This document shows positions 9,125-22,957 of a stretch of 50,851 nucleotides of DNA, in pieces. The DNA lies in NCBI GenBank assembly GCA_020723855.1, contig DYIB01000007.1:1-50851 (forward strand), given 5' to 3'. The translations under genes and the position numbers were made by a program. The first letter of the stretch is position 1; each line of letters opens with the position of its first letter. Origin of the DNA: Uliginosibacterium gangwonense (GTDB lineage Bacteria > Pseudomonadota > Gammaproteobacteria > Burkholderiales > Rhodocyclaceae). The notes beneath the pieces were generated by a model that was not told the DNA's origin, searched no databases, and worked only from the letters and a program-made list of their open reading frames with translations.

Positions 9125-9152
9125 AGCATAGCACATTAAGTATTAAATACAA
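9125..9152 (-). promoter_or_regulatory. Possible sigma-70 promoter of mshL
   Basis: In an AT-rich island within GC-rich DNA, the minus strand reads TTGTAT, 16 bases, TATGCT, about 45 bases before the mshL ATG. A second -35-like TTGGAC (9068+ side, at 9168-9173) lies further upstream. No sigma-54 motif was seen here although a sigma-54 regulator is encoded two genes upstream. Confidence 0.4.
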
Positions 9153-9221
9153 CTTTATGATTTTTATGTCCAAAATTGAGGACAAAATCCATCGTGCTTA
9201 AACCGTCGGTATATGCCTCGG

Positions 9222-10601
9222 TTAAGGGCGAAGGTGGCGGATCGGACGCGCATAGGGGCCGAAGGCCTTCAGGGATTCGGGCAACTGCGCCAGCGCGGCC
9301 AGGGCCGCCTCCCGGCTCGGGTAGTCGCCGTAGATGACGCCCACGCGCGAGGTGCCGTCCAGCTCCACGGAATAGACGCGCACCTGGGAGGAGTCCGCGG
9401 CCTTGGCGGCGCGGGCGACGAAGGATTCCACGTGGTCGTATGGCTCGCCGTCCGCGGCCAGGAGCTGGATGAACCAGCGCTCCCGGCCGGCCGAGGCTAG
9501 CCATTTCCGGGTCTCGAGTAGGCGTTCCCGTGTCGCCGGCCCGAATTTGTCCAGGTTGGGCACCGGCGTTTCTTCCCGCGCGGCCGGCGGCGGCGTTTTT
9601 TCCTGCGCAGGTGCCCCGCCCGGCGCTGGCGCGGCTGCCGGTGCCTCGGCTGTGGGCGCGGCAGGCGGCACGGCAGCGGCCGGCGCCGGCCCGCGCTGGC
9701 TGCCGGCGTAGAAATACAGGGCGGCGCTGACCGCGCCCGCCATGGTCGCGGCCGGCGCCCCGCCCCAGATCCGGCGCCAGGTCCGCCGCGGCCGGCGGAA
9801 GAAATCCGAATCCCGCACCGCGGCGCGCACGTGCCTGGCCGCCACCAGATGTGTGTTCTCGGCAAAAGCCGCCAGCAGCGACTTGTCGGCGAGGATGTTG
9901 ATCCGGCGCGTCAACCCCAGGGACGCCTTGGCGATGAGGCGTATGGCTGCGGCATTGAACACGTCCGGCCCCCGATAGCCGGCCGCGCGCATGCGAAAGC
10001 GCAGATATTCGGCGATGTCTGAGCGCACCAGCGGTTCCAGGGCGAAGTTATGGGTGATGCGTTCCTTCAACTGGCGCATCTCGGTACGGTTGAGATTGGC
10101 ATCCAGTTCCGGCTGCCCGAACAGCACGATCTGCAGCAGCTTGTGGCGGTTGGATTCCAGGTTGGACAGCAGGCGGATCTCTTCCAGGGTTTCCGCCGGC
10201 ATGGCATGGGCCTCGTCGATGAGCACCACCACCTGCCTGCCTTCGCCGTAATGGGCGATCAGGTATTCCTGCAGGGCGCGCAGCACCGCGCTCACGCGGT
10301 TGGTCGCCAGGTTGATCTTCAGCTCGTCCGCCAGGGCGAACAGGATTTCGTCGCGCGACAGGGAGGGGTTGGCGAGATAAATGGTCTCCACGTGGGAAGG
10401 CAGCCGCTCCAGCAGCACCCGGCACAGCATGGTCTTGCCGCTGCCCACTTCCCCCGTGACCTTGACGATGCCCTCGTCGTGGGTGATGGCGTAGAGCAGC
10501 GCCTCGAGCGTGGCGCCGCGATTGGCCCCCTCGAAGAAGAAGTCGGTATGGGGGGTGATGCGAAACGGCGCTTCCTTGAGCCCGAAATATTCCAGGTACA
10601 T
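9222..10601 (-). CDS. mshM: MshM/ExeA-like AAA ATPase with C-terminal SPOR-like region
   Basis: 459 residues. The N-terminal AAA domain (about 1-265) begins MYLEYFGLKEAPF, as in ExeA/GspA/MshM. It has Walker A GEVGSGKT (50-57), Walker B VVVLIDEAHAM and a sensor region QIVLFGQPEL. A transmembrane helix near 285-305 and a Pro/Ala-rich linker lead to a periplasmic C-terminal domain of about 80 residues (WFIQLLAADGEP to the end) with the alternating pattern of a SPOR peptidoglycan-binding domain. ExeA-type ATPases bind peptidoglycan and help the secretin cross the cell wall, so a SPOR end fits that job. It follows the response regulator by 24 bases. Confidence 0.85.
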   Translation of the reverse strand: MYLEYFGLKEAPFRITPHTDFFFEGANRGATLEALLYAITHDEGIVKVTGEVGSGKTMLCRVLLERLPSHVETIYLANPSLSRDEILFALADELKINLATNRVSAVLRALQEYLIAHYGEGRQVVVLIDEAHAMPAETLEEIRLLSNLESNRHKLLQIVLFGQPELDANLNRTEMRQLKERITHNFALEPLVRSDIAEYLRFRMRAAGYRGPDVFNAAAIRLIAKASLGLTRRINILADKSLLAAFAENTHLVAARHVRAAVRDSDFFRRPRRTWRRIWGGAPAATMAGAVSAALYFYAGSQRGPAPAAAVPPAAPTAEAPAAAPAPGGAPAQEKTPPPAAREETPVPNLDKFGPATRERLLETRKWLASAGRERWFIQLLAADGEPYDHVESFVARAAKAADSSQVRVYSVELDGTSRVGVIYGDYPSREAALAALAQLPESLKAFGPYARPIRHLRP

Positions 10602-10625
10602 GGCCCGGTCCTCGCCCCTTTTCGG

Positions 10626-12080
<1,455 letters not shown>

Positions 12081-12178
12081 GCGCGCGGGAATGATCGACG
12101 GGGCCGAGCAATCATACAGCAGCGGGAATGGCAAGGGGCGCGCCCGCCAAGCGGATCACGCTGGAAAAGCCACGGCTC

Positions 12179-12187
12179 TGTTAAAAT
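12179..12187 (+). promoter_or_regulatory. Extended -10 promoter of the mla operon
   Basis: TGTTAAAAT fits an extended -10 element (TG-N-TAAAAT). It lies 27 bases before the GTG start of mlaF and has no good -35 box. The predicted transcript start is near 12194. Confidence 0.45.
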
Positions 12188-12214
12188 TCACACTTTTCGT
12201 TTGGGATACTCTCG

Positions 12215-13027
12215 GTGTCGGGCGACGCCCTCATAACAATCCGCGATCTCGGCTTCGCTTACGATCAGCGCCCCATCCTTACCGGCATCAACATGGACAT
12301 TCCCCGTGGCAAGGTCGTTGCCATCATGGGGGCGAGCGGTTGTGGCAAGACCACCCTGCTGCGGCTGATCGGCGGACAGCTCAGGCCCACCCGGGGCGCG
12401 GTGCGCTTCGACGGCCAGGTCGTGCATGAACTGGACACGCAGGGGCTGTATGCCCTGCGCCGGCGCATCGGCCTGCTGTTCCAGTTCGGCGCGCTGTTCA
12501 CCGACATGTCGGTGTTCGACAACGTCGCTTTCCAGATGCGCGAACATACCGATCTGCCGGAAGAGATGATCCGCGACCTGGTGCTGCTGAAGCTCAACGC
12601 GGTGGGCTTGCGCGGCGCCCACCGGCTCATGCCCTCGGAGCTATCCGGTGGCATGGCGCGGCGCGTGGCCCTGGCCCGCGCCATCGCCCTGGATCCGGCG
12701 CTGATCATGTACGACGAGCCCTTCACCGGCCTCGACCCCGTATCCCTCGGGGTTATCGGCCAGCTCATCCGCAGATTGAACGATGCCCTCGGCGCCAGCT
12801 CAATCATCGTCACGCACGACGTGCATGAGGCGCTCAGTCTGGTCGATTACGTCTATTTCGTCTCGGAGGGCAAGATCGTGGCTCAGGGCGCGCCCGAGGA
12901 GATCCGTGCCTCCGAGGCGCCCTATGTGCATCAGTTCGTGTGGGCCGAGCCGGACGGCCCCGTGCCGTTCCACTATCCGGCTGCGCCTTACCGCGACCAA
13001 ATTTTGAGGGAGGCCGTCCGTGTTTGA
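12215..13027 (+). CDS. mlaF: Phospholipid ABC transporter ATP-binding protein MlaF
   Basis: 270 residues with a GTG start. Walker A is GASGCGKT, the ABC signature LSGGM and Walker [14 protein letters not shown], with the switch His in VTHDVHEA. The C-terminal extension is longer than in many ATPases, as is common in MlaF. With MlaE, MlaD and MlaB it forms the inner-membrane complex that moves phospholipids between inner and outer membranes and keeps the outer leaflet asymmetric. It heads a tightly packed operon and overlaps mlaE by eight bases. Confidence 0.95.
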   Translation: MSGDALITIRDLGFAYDQRPILTGINMDIPRGKVVAIMGASGCGKTTLLRLIGGQLRPTRGAVRFDGQVVHELDTQGLYALRRRIGLLFQFGALFTDMSVFDNVAFQMREHTDLPEEMIRDLVLLKLNAVGLRGAHRLMPSELSGGMARRVALARAIALDPALIMYDEPFTGLDPVSLGVIGQLIRRLNDALGASSIIVTHDVHEALSLVDYVYFVSEGKIVAQGAPEEIRASEAPYVHQFVWAEPDGPVPFHYPAAPYRDQILREAVRV

Positions 13028-13814
13028 GCACCTGCTCGGATCGATCCGCGGCCTCGGCCGCCGGGTGAATGACCGCATCTGGCGCCTGGGCTATGCCACG
13101 CGCTTCTTCGCCATGACCCTGGTGTATTCCGGCACCAGCTTCCGGCGCTTCTTCCTGACCATACGGGAGATCTATTTCACTGGCGTGCTGTCCCTCATCA
13201 TCATCCTCGTGTCGGGGTTGTTCGTCGGCATGGTGCTGGGCCTGCAGGGTTACGATACGCTGCAGCGCTACGGCTCCAGCGAGGCACTGGGTATTCTCGT
13301 GGCGCTGTCGCTGGTGCGCGAGCTGGGCCCGGTAGTCTCCGCCCTGCTGTTCGCCAGCCGGGCGGGATCGGCCATAACCGCCGAGATCGGGCTGATGAAG
13401 GCCACCGAGCAGCTCTCGGCCATGGAGATGATGGCGGTCAATCCGGTCGCACGCGTGGTGGCGCCGCGCTTCTGGGCAGGGGTGATCTCCATGCCCCTGC
13501 TGGCCGCGCTCTTCTCGGCCATGGGCATCTTCGGCGGCTACCTGGTCGGAGTGGTGCTGATCGGGGTGGACGAGGGCTCGTTCTGGTCCCAGATGCAGGC
13601 CTCGGTGGACTATCGCGAGGACATCCTGAACGGCGTGATCAAGAGCGCGGTGTTCGGCGTGATCGTGTCGTGGATCGCCGTGTTCGAGGGCTACGATTCC
13701 GAGCCGACCGCCGAAGGCGTATCGGGTGCGACCACGCGTACCGTCGTCACCTCCTCGCTGGCGATCCTCGCCGCCGATTTCATTCTCACCGCATTCATGT
13801 TCCGGGGGGCATAA
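13020..13814 (+). CDS. mlaE: Phospholipid ABC transporter permease MlaE
   Basis: 264 residues with a GTG start that lies inside the end of mlaF. About five hydrophobic segments and the highly conserved MlaE stretch [17 protein letters not shown] followed by [13 protein letters not shown] identify the family. It is the membrane core of the Mla complex. Its stop overlaps the mlaD start by one base (TAATG). Confidence 0.95.
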   Translation: MFEHLLGSIRGLGRRVNDRIWRLGYATRFFAMTLVYSGTSFRRFFLTIREIYFTGVLSLIIILVSGLFVGMVLGLQGYDTLQRYGSSEALGILVALSLVRELGPVVSALLFASRAGSAITAEIGLMKATEQLSAMEMMAVNPVARVVAPRFWAGVISMPLLAALFSAMGIFGGYLVGVVLIGVDEGSFWSQMQASVDYREDILNGVIKSAVFGVIVSWIAVFEGYDSEPTAEGVSGATTRTVVTSSLAILAADFILTAFMFRGA

Positions 13815-14284
13815 TGAACCGCACGACACTCGACCTGTGGGTCGGATTCTTCGTCGCCATCGGCTTGGGCGCCCTGTTGTTCCTGGCGCTCAAGGTGGGC
13901 AACTTGAGTACCGCCAACATGGGGGAAACCTACGTGCTAAAGGCCAAATTTGATAATATTGGCGGCCTCAAGGTGCGTGCGCCGGTGAAGAGCGCCGGTG
14001 TCGTGATCGGGCGGGTGGCCAGTATCGGCTTCGATCCGAACAGCTACGAAGCCGTGGTCACGATGGACATCGGCAGCCAGTACCAGTTCCCTCGCGATAC
14101 CTTCGCGACCATCCTGACTTCCGGGCTGCTCGGGGAGCAATACGTCGGCTTCGAGGTCGGCGGCGACCCGGAAATGCTCAAGAACGGCGACACCATCAAG
14201 AAAACCCAGTCGGCTGTAGTGTTGGAGAAACTGATCGGCCAGTTCCTTTTCAACAAGGCGGCTGAAGGAACCGAGCAGAAGTGA
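13814..14284 (+). CDS. mlaD: Outer-membrane asymmetry protein MlaD (MCE domain)
   Basis: 156 residues, slightly short for MlaD (often 150-185). One N-terminal membrane anchor (about 7-28) is followed by an MCE domain (about 38-118) with FDNIGGLKVRAPVKSAGVVIGRV. The C-terminal helix ends LEKLIGQFLFNKA. MlaD hexamers form a ring on the periplasmic face of MlaE that takes lipid from or passes it to MlaC. The ATG start directly follows mlaE. Confidence 0.95.
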   Translation: MNRTTLDLWVGFFVAIGLGALLFLALKVGNLSTANMGETYVLKAKFDNIGGLKVRAPVKSAGVVIGRVASIGFDPNSYEAVVTMDIGSQYQFPRDTFATILTSGLLGEQYVGFEVGGDPEMLKNGDTIKKTQSAVVLEKLIGQFLFNKAAEGTEQK

Positions 14285-14324
14285 CGTTAATAGGCTGTCA
14301 GCCATCGAAAGAAAGGATTGCTCC

Positions 14325-15134
14325 GTGAAACTCTCCGTTGCCAAGCGCGTAGGCTCCCTGGCCATGGCGGCCGCCTGTAGCGGGTTTCTGGGCGGCTGCG
14401 CCTCCACCGGCAATCCGAAAGACCCCCTGGAGGGCTTCAACCGCGCCATGTTTTCCTTCAACGAAGGCCTGGACAAGGCCGTGATCAAGCCCGTGGCCCA
14501 GGGCTATGCCTACGTCCTGCCCCAGCCGGTCGAGACCGGTGTCGCCAACTTCTTCTCCAACATCGAGGACGTCTTCATCGGCGTAAATAATCTACTGCAG
14601 GGCAAGCCGGTCGATGCGCTGACCGACGGCATGCGTTTCCTGGTGAATACCACTTTCGGCCTCCTGGGCCTGATCGACGTGGCCAGCAGCATGGGGATGG
14701 AGAAGCACGAAGAGGACTTCGGCCAGACTTTCGGCCGCTGGGGGGTGGGTGAGGGCGCCTATGTGGTGCTGCCCTTCTTCGGCCCGCGTACCGCGCGCGA
14801 TACGGTCGGCCTGGTGTTCGACGTCTATGCCGATCCCGTGGTGAACATAAACAACGTTGCCACCCGCAACAGCCTGATCGCCACCCGCTTTGTCAGCCGC
14901 CGGGCGGAACTGCTGAAGGCCGACAAGATCATCGAGGAGGCCGCCCTCGACAAGTACAGCTACATCCGCGACGCCTATCTGCAGCGGCGCCGCAGCCTGG
15001 TGCACGATGGTGCGCCGCCCAGGCGTCCGGACGACGAGGCCGCCTTGGAACAGACCGATGAGGCTTTGGTCGAACACCGGAAAGCGCCCGACCTGGCTGC
15101 CGCGCCCGCCGGGAGCCGCCCTGCCGCTCAATAA
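14325..15134 (+). CDS. mlaA: Outer-membrane phospholipid-binding lipoprotein MlaA (VacJ)
   Basis: 269 residues with a GTG start preceded by GAAAGGA. A lipoprotein signal ends in lipobox LGGC (Cys25). The MlaA core starts DPLEGFNRAMFSFN, with GRWGVGEGAYVVLPFFGPRTARD in the middle. The last 40 residues are Pro/Ala/Arg/Glu rich and probably disordered. MlaA sits in the outer membrane with a porin and removes misplaced phospholipid from the outer leaflet. Here mlaA lies between mlaD and mlaC, unlike in Escherichia coli where it is encoded elsewhere. Confidence 0.93.
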   Translation: MKLSVAKRVGSLAMAAACSGFLGGCASTGNPKDPLEGFNRAMFSFNEGLDKAVIKPVAQGYAYVLPQPVETGVANFFSNIEDVFIGVNNLLQGKPVDALTDGMRFLVNTTFGLLGLIDVASSMGMEKHEEDFGQTFGRWGVGEGAYVVLPFFGPRTARDTVGLVFDVYADPVVNINNVATRNSLIATRFVSRRAELLKADKIIEEAALDKYSYIRDAYLQRRRSLVHDGAPPRRPDDEAALEQTDEALVEHRKAPDLAAAPAGSRPAAQ

Positions 15135-15155
15135 TCTCAGCAATCGGATCGAGAA

Positions 15156-15797
15156 ATGTTCATGAAGCTTTTCACCCTGCTGTTGGCCGGCGTCAGCCTG
15201 CTGCTGCCGGCCGCCGCGCAGGCCCAGGAGACCGCTCCCGACGTTCTGGTCAAGAACGTCACCAACGAAGTGCTGGAGATCATCCGCAAGGACAAGGACA
15301 TTCAGTCGGGCAACACCAAGCGCGCCATCGATCTGGTGGAGCAGAAGGTTCTACCCCATTTCAACTTCACCCACATGACCGCCCTGGCGGTCGGCCGCGA
15401 CTGGCGCCAGGCCACGCCGCAGCAGCAGAAGGCGCTGATCGACGAGTTCCGCACCCTGCTCGTGCGCACCTATTCCAACTCCCTGACGGCATACAAGAAC
15501 CAGACCGTGGACTTCCGGCCCTTCAAAATGCAGCCGGGGGACACGGACGTGGTGGTCAAGACCCAGATCCATCAGCCGGGGGGCAAGCCCATCACCATCG
15601 ACTACAGCCTGGAGAAGACCCCCGAGGGCTGGAAGGTCTATGACGTCGTCGTCGGCGGCGTCAGCCTCGTGACCAATTACCGCGACAGCTTCTCCCAGGA
15701 AGTGCGCGCCAACGGCATCGACGGGCTGGTCAAGGCCCTGCAGGCCAAGAACCGCAGCCTGGCCGGCGCCGTGGCGGCCGGCGGCGAAACCAAATGA
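15156..15797 (+). CDS. mlaC: Periplasmic phospholipid carrier MlaC
   Basis: 213 residues with a Sec signal peptide (cut near AAAQA-QET, about residue 24). The mature part has the typical MlaC features: an Ala-rich helix start, VLPHFNFTHMTALAVGRDWRQAT, and the C-terminal WKVYDVVVGGVSLVTNYRDSF. MlaC shuttles phospholipid across the periplasm between MlaA and MlaFEDB. It overlaps mlaB by four bases. Confidence 0.94.
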   Translation: MFMKLFTLLLAGVSLLLPAAAQAQETAPDVLVKNVTNEVLEIIRKDKDIQSGNTKRAIDLVEQKVLPHFNFTHMTALAVGRDWRQATPQQQKALIDEFRTLLVRTYSNSLTAYKNQTVDFRPFKMQPGDTDVVVKTQIHQPGGKPITIDYSLEKTPEGWKVYDVVVGGVSLVTNYRDSFSQEVRANGIDGLVKALQAKNRSLAGAVAAGGETK

Positions 15798-16075
15798 TCC
15801 GCGATGCCGGGGATCGCCTGGAGGTTTCCGGCGCCATGACGCTCGCCACGGCCCGGCGCCTGGCGCAAGCCGGCATCGGCATGCTCGGCCGGGAACAGGT
15901 GGTGTTCGACTTGGCGCAAGTGCATGAAGTGGATTCCTCCAGTCTGACCGTCGTTTTCGCCTGGGCGCGCGCGGCGCGCGCCCGGGGCAAGCGCATGGTG
16001 ATCAGCAACCCGCCCCGGAACCTGCTCAGTCTGGCCGAGCTCTACGGCGTGACCGAGCTGCTGCCGCTCGGCTGA
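15794..16075 (+). CDS. mlaB: STAS-domain protein MlaB
   Basis: 93 residues, a single STAS domain. The segment VVFDLAQVHEVDSSSLTVVFAW holds the DSS motif at the usual regulatory Ser/Thr site. MlaB binds MlaF and stabilises the Mla complex. The ATG lies inside the end of mlaC, and it closes the mla genes. Confidence 0.88.
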   Translation: MIRDAGDRLEVSGAMTLATARRLAQAGIGMLGREQVVFDLAQVHEVDSSSLTVVFAWARAARARGKRMVISNPPRNLLSLAELYGVTELLPLG

Positions 16076-16110
16076 AGCGGCTGCGGACGCTCCGGCGCCC
16101 GGCTCATCCC

Positions 16111-17015
<905 letters not shown>

Positions 17016-17019
<4 letters not shown>

Positions 17020-17783
17020 GGCACTTCTCGGGCGGCTTCGCCACCTTGCTCTACAAGGAACTGCTGCGCTTCTGGAAGGTGAGCTTCCAGACCGTGGCCG
17101 CGCCGGTGCTGACGGCCCTGCTCTACCTGCTGATCTTCTCCCATGTGCTGGAGGAGCACGTGCAGGTCTATGGCAGCATCCGCTACACGGCCTTCCTGGT
17201 GCCGGGCCTGGTCATGATGTCCGTGCTGCAGAACGCCTTCGCCAACAGCTCCTCTTCCCTGATCCAGTCCAAGGTCACCGGCAACATCGTGTTCGTGCTG
17301 CTGCCGCCCATCTCTTATCGCGAGTTCTTCGCCGCCTACGTGCTTGCAGCGGCGATCCGCGGCATCGTGGTGGGACTGGGGGTGCTGCTGGTCACCGTGT
17401 GGTTCGTGCAACTGCCCTACCGCAACCCTCTCTGGATTCTTGCCTTCGCCCTGGCGGGCGGCGCCATCCTCGGCGCCCTGGGAGTCATCGCCGGCATCTG
17501 GGCGGACAAGTTCGACCAGTTGGCCGCTTTCCAGAACTTCCTCATCATGCCCCTGACCTTCCTCTCGGGCGTGTTCTACTCCATCCACTCCCTGCCGGCC
17601 TTCTGGCAGGAGGTTTCCCGTTTCAACCCGGTTTTCTATATGATCGACGGTTTTCGCTACGGTTTTTTCGGCGTGTCCGACGTGTCGCCCTGGACCAGCC
17701 TGGCGGTAGTGGGCGGTTGTTTCGTCGTCCTGACCGGCTTTACCCTGTGGCTGCTCAAGATCGGCTACAAGCTGCGTGCATAG
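17016..17783 (+). CDS. ABC-2 type exporter permease (YadH-like)
   Basis: 255 residues with about six hydrophobic segments. It begins with a short cytoplasmic part, GFATLLYKELLRFWKV, and has the ABC-2 family stretch FLIMPLTFLSGVFYSIHSLP before the last two helices. It forms an exporter with the ATPase immediately upstream, with which it is translationally coupled. The substrate cannot be read from the sequence. Confidence 0.9.
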
Positions 17784-17791
17784 GTGCAAAC

Positions 17792-19286
<1,495 letters not shown>

Positions 19287-19341
19287 GCGTGCCCCTGCCG
19301 CAATGCGGTAAAATCACGCTTTGACAAGCCTTTTTCGCCCA

Positions 19342-19986
19342 GTGACCGGCATTACCATTGCCCTTTCCAAGGGGCGCATCTTCGACGAGACGCTGCCGCT
19401 GCTGGCAGCGGCGGGCATCGTGCCCGGCGATGATCCCGAGTCTTCGCGCAAGCTGATCATCGGCACCAACCGGGACGACGTGCGCCTGGTGATCGTGCGC
19501 GCCTCCGACGTGCCCACCTATGTGCAGTACGGCGCCGCCGACCTGGGCATCGCCGGCAAGGACGTGCTCCTCGAGCACGGCGGCAACGGCCTGTACCAGC
19601 CCCTGGATCTGAACATCGCCCGGTGCCGCATGATGGTGGCGGTGCCCGACGGCTTCGACTACGAACAGGCGGTCAAGCGCGGGGCGCGCCTGCGCGTGGC
19701 GACCAAGTACATCCAGACCGCCCGCGAGCACTTCGGCGCCAAGGGCGTGCACGTGGATCTCATCAAGCTCTACGGCTCCATGGAGCTGGCGCCCCTGGTC
19801 GGCCTGGCCGACGCCATCGTCGACCTGGTGTCCAGTGGCAACACCCTCAAGGCCAACAATCTGCACGCCGTGGAGGAGATCATGGCGATTTCCTCGCGGC
19901 TGATCGTAAACCAGGCGGCGCTGAAAATGAAGCGCGAGATCCTGCAGCCGGTGATCGACGCCTTTGCGGCAGCGGTGCAACCATGA
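19342..19986 (+). CDS. hisG: ATP phosphoribosyltransferase, short form (HisG)
   Basis: About 214 residues, matching the short HisG form that needs HisZ as a regulatory subunit; no hisZ is in this window. It starts the histidine pathway by joining ATP and PRPP. The opening [22 protein letters not shown] and the PRPP-binding segment [16 protein letters not shown] identify it. The GTG at 19342 is preferred. A TTG at 19321 is in frame and gives 221 residues, but it would fall at the predicted transcript start of a TAAAAT box at 19309-19314. Its end overlaps hisD by four bases. Confidence 0.93.
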   Translation: MTGITIALSKGRIFDETLPLLAAAGIVPGDDPESSRKLIIGTNRDDVRLVIVRASDVPTYVQYGAADLGIAGKDVLLEHGGNGLYQPLDLNIARCRMMVAVPDGFDYEQAVKRGARLRVATKYIQTAREHFGAKGVHVDLIKLYGSMELAPLVGLADAIVDLVSSGNTLKANNLHAVEEIMAISSRLIVNQAALKMKREILQPVIDAFAAAVQP

Positions 19987-21281
19987 TCCAGAGACTGTCC
20001 ACGCGCAACGCCAACTTCGAGGCCGCCCTGGCGCAACTGCTGGCCCTGGAGCAGGCCCAGGACGAGCGCATCGAGAAGGTGGTGGCCGACATCCTCGCCG
20101 ACGTGCGCTTGCGCGGCGACGCGGCGGTGCTGGAATATACCCGGCGCTTCGACGGCGTCGACGCCGCCTCGGCCGCCGACCTGGAGCTGCCCCGCGCGGA
20201 GCTGGATGCCGCCCTGCAGTCGCTGCCCGCCGAGCAGCGTCGGGCGCTGGAGCAGGCGGCGGACCGGGTGTGGCGCTATCACGAGAAGCAATTGCTGCGC
20301 TCCTGGGACTACACCGAGGCCGACGGCACCCGCCTGGGCCAACAGGTGACGCCTCTGGACCGGGTGGGCCTGTACGTGCCCGGCGGCAAGGCGGCCTACC
20401 CCTCGTCGGTGTTGATGAACGCCCTGCCGGCCAAGGTGGCGGGCGTGGGCGAACTGATCATGGTGGTGCCCACGCCGCGTGGCGAGAAAAATCCGCTGGT
20501 GCTGGCGGCGGCGGCGATCACCGGCGTGGACCGGGTGTTTACCATCGGCGGCGCCCAGGCGGTGGCGGCGCTCGCCTACGGCACGCAGACGCTGCCCCAG
20601 GTGGACAAGATCGTCGGCCCCGGCAACGCCTACGTGGCGGCGGCCAAGCGCCGGGTGTTCGGCGTCGTGGGCATCGACATGGTGGCGGGGCCCTCGGAAG
20701 TGCTGATCATCGCCGACGGCAGCAGCGAGCCCGATTGGGTGGCCATGGATCTGTTCGCCCAGGCGGAGCACGACGAGATGGCCCAGTCCATCCTGCTGTG
20801 CCCGGACCGGGGCTATATCGAGCGGGTGGCGGCGAGCATCGCCAGGCTGCTGCCCATGATGCCGCGCCGTGACATCATCGCCGCGTCCCTGGCGCGGCGC
20901 GGGGCGCTGATCGAGACCAGGGATCTGGACGAGGCCTGCGCCCTGGCCAACCGCATCGCCCCCGAACATCTGGAGCTGGCGGTGGCCGACGCGGCCGCTC
21001 TGGTCGGCAGGATCCGCAATGCCGGCGCCATCTTCATCGGCCCCTGTGCCTCCGAATCCCTGGGCGACTACTGCGCCGGCCCCAACCACGTGCTGCCCAC
21101 CTCCCGCAGCGCGCGCTTTTCCTCGCCCCTGGGAACCTACGACTTCCAGAAGCGCTCCAGCCTGATCGAGGTGTCCGCCGAAGGGGCGCGTCATCTCGGC
21201 GCCGTCGCCGCCATCCTGGCCGAGGGCGAGGGCCTGGCGGCGCACGCCCGCGCGGCCCAGATGAGAATGGAGAAAGCTTGA
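19983..21281 (+). CDS. hisD: Histidinol dehydrogenase HisD
   Basis: 432 residues. It carries out the last two steps of the pathway, from histidinol to histidine, with NAD and a zinc ion. Recognisable are the loop [26 protein letters not shown], the segment [15 protein letters not shown], the catalytic Glu-His of APEHLELA, and the GPNHVLPT zinc-site region. The start overlaps hisG and the stop overlaps the TTG start of hisC. Confidence 0.96.
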   Translation: MIQRLSTRNANFEAALAQLLALEQAQDERIEKVVADILADVRLRGDAAVLEYTRRFDGVDAASAADLELPRAELDAALQSLPAEQRRALEQAADRVWRYHEKQLLRSWDYTEADGTRLGQQVTPLDRVGLYVPGGKAAYPSSVLMNALPAKVAGVGELIMVVPTPRGEKNPLVLAAAAITGVDRVFTIGGAQAVAALAYGTQTLPQVDKIVGPGNAYVAAAKRRVFGVVGIDMVAGPSEVLIIADGSSEPDWVAMDLFAQAEHDEMAQSILLCPDRGYIERVAASIARLLPMMPRRDIIAASLARRGALIETRDLDEACALANRIAPEHLELAVADAAALVGRIRNAGAIFIGPCASESLGDYCAGPNHVLPTSRSARFSSPLGTYDFQKRSSLIEVSAEGARHLGAVAAILAEGEGLAAHARAAQMRMEKA

Positions 21282-22357
21282 GCGCCATGCCCCAGCAACC
21301 CGCAGACCTGATCCGGCCGGAAATTCTCGGCCTGGCTGCCTACCATGTGCCCGACGCCACCGGCATGGTCAAGCTCGACGCCATGGAGAACCCCTATGCG
21401 CTGCCCGATGCCCTGCGGCGCGAGATCGGGGAGTTGGCCGCCCGCGTCCCCGTCAACCGCTATCCGGATCCGGGCGCGGCCGGCCTCAAGGCGGTATTGC
21501 GCGACACCATGGGGATTCCTGCGGGAGCGGAGATCCTGCTCGGCAACGGCTCGGACGAGATCATCCAGTTCGTTGCCCTGGCCCTGGCGCGCCCGGGCGC
21601 GGTGCTCATGGCGCCCGAGCCTTCCTTCGTGATGTACCGCATGGTGGCCACTTTCACGGGCATGGACTACGTGGGCGTGCCGCTGGCCCAGGATTTCTCC
21701 CTTGATCTGCCGGCGATGCTGGCGGCCATCGAGCGTCGGCGGCCGGCGGTGATCTTTCTCGCCTATCCCAACAATCCGACGGGCAACCTGTTCGATGCGG
21801 CCGCCGTCGAGGCCGTGCTGCGTGCGGCGCCCGGACTGGTGGTGGTGGACGAGGCTTACCACGCCTTCGCCGGCGCCTCCTTCCTGCCGCGGCTGGACCG
21901 GTATCCCAATCTCCTGGTGATGCGCACCCTGTCCAAGCTGGGGCTTGCGGGCCTGCGTCTGGGGTTTGCCGCGGCCGCGGCCGAGTGGATCACGCACCTG
22001 GAGAAATTGCGCCTGCCCTATAACGTGAACAGTCTCACCCAGGCCATCGCGGCGCGCGTCCTGGGCGATGCGGCGGTGCTCGAGGGCCAGGCCGAGGCCA
22101 TCGTCGCCGAGCGGGCGCGGCTGCTGGCGGCGCTGCAAAACCTGCCCTTTGTCACTGCCTTCCCCTCGGCGGCCAACTTCATCCTGTTCCGCATCCCCGA
22201 GGCGCAGCGGGTGTGCGAGCGCTTGAAGGAAAGGCGCATCCTGATCAAGAATCTCCATGGCAGCCATCCGCGACTGGACAACTGCCTGCGCGTCACGGTC
22301 GGCACCCCCGAGGAAAACCGGGCCTTCCTCGACGCGCTCCACTGCAGCCTGAACTGA
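21278..22357 (+). CDS. hisC: Histidinol-phosphate aminotransferase HisC
   Basis: 359 residues, a fold-type I PLP enzyme. The PLP Lys lies in [16 protein letters not shown], with the conserved YPNNPTGN and [12 protein letters not shown] segments. A TTG start overlapping the hisD stop has a GGAG five bases upstream. An ATG nine bases further (21287) has poorer spacing and is the alternative. It makes histidinol phosphate from imidazole acetol phosphate and glutamate. Confidence 0.95.
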   Translation: MSAMPQQPADLIRPEILGLAAYHVPDATGMVKLDAMENPYALPDALRREIGELAARVPVNRYPDPGAAGLKAVLRDTMGIPAGAEILLGNGSDEIIQFVALALARPGAVLMAPEPSFVMYRMVATFTGMDYVGVPLAQDFSLDLPAMLAAIERRRPAVIFLAYPNNPTGNLFDAAAVEAVLRAAPGLVVVDEAYHAFAGASFLPRLDRYPNLLVMRTLSKLGLAGLRLGFAAAAAEWITHLEKLRLPYNVNSLTQAIAARVLGDAAVLEGQAEAIVAERARLLAALQNLPFVTAFPSAANFILFRIPEAQRVCERLKERRILIKNLHGSHPRLDNCLRVTVGTPEENRAFLDALHCSLN

Positions 22358-22362
22358 CCACC

Positions 22363-22950
22363 ATGCGAACCGCCGAAATCAGCCGCAACACCAACGAGAC
22401 CCAGGTGCGGGTGCGCCTGAACCTGGACGGGAAGGGCGAAGCCAAGCTCGCCACGGGTGTCCCTTTCCTGGACCACATGCTGGACCAGGTGGCGCGCCAC
22501 GGCATGATCGACCTGGAGGTGGAGGCCAAGGGCGACCTGCACATCGACGCCCACCACACCGTGGAGGACGTGGGCATCACCCTCGGCCAGGCGCTGGCCA
22601 AGGCCATGGGCGACAAGATGGGCATACGCCGCTATGGCCATGCCTACGTGCCCCTGGACGAGGCCCTGTCCCGGGTGGTGGTGGATTTTTCCGGGCGCCC
22701 GGGGCTGGAATTCCACGTGCCGTTCACCCGCGCCATGATCGGCGAATTCGACGTGGACCTCACCCACGAGTTTTTCCAGGGCCTGGTGAACCACGCCCTG
22801 ATCACGCTGCATATCGACAATCTGCGCGGCAAGAACGCGCACCATCAGTGCGAGACCGTGTTCAAGGCTTTCGGCCGCGCCCTGCGCATGGCCGCGGAGC
22901 CGGATCCCCGTGCCGCCGGAGCCGTGCCCTCGACCAAGGGAACCCTGTGA
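22363..22950 (+). CDS. hisB: Imidazoleglycerol-phosphate dehydratase HisB
   Basis: 195 residues, the single-function form without the HisN-type phosphatase domain. The two metal-binding His-rich motifs are visible: [13 protein letters not shown]-type (here [11 protein letters not shown]) and [16 protein letters not shown]. It lies five bases after hisC. The histidinol-phosphatase needed for the pathway must be encoded elsewhere. Confidence 0.96.
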   Translation: MRTAEISRNTNETQVRVRLNLDGKGEAKLATGVPFLDHMLDQVARHGMIDLEVEAKGDLHIDAHHTVEDVGITLGQALAKAMGDKMGIRRYGHAYVPLDEALSRVVVDFSGRPGLEFHVPFTRAMIGEFDVDLTHEFFQGLVNHALITLHIDNLRGKNAHHQCETVFKAFGRALRMAAEPDPRAAGAVPSTKGTL

Positions 22951-22957
22951 CCCGGCC

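Noticed and set aside
7335-9131. Long plus-strand open frame opposite the secretin gene
   Set aside because: It is His/Gly/Ala-rich with no domain and lies fully opposite the well-supported mshL; it is a shadow of high GC content.
9081-9221. Sigma-54 promoter before mshL, expected from the linked regulator
   Set aside because: No GG-N10-GC pair with flanking consensus is present on the minus strand; only a sigma-70-like pattern is visible.
19321-19341. TTG at 19321 as the hisG start
   Set aside because: It would coincide with the likely transcript start of a TAAAAT box at 19309-19314, and the GTG at 19342 gives the usual family length and N-terminus. It is kept as an alternative in the hisG entry.
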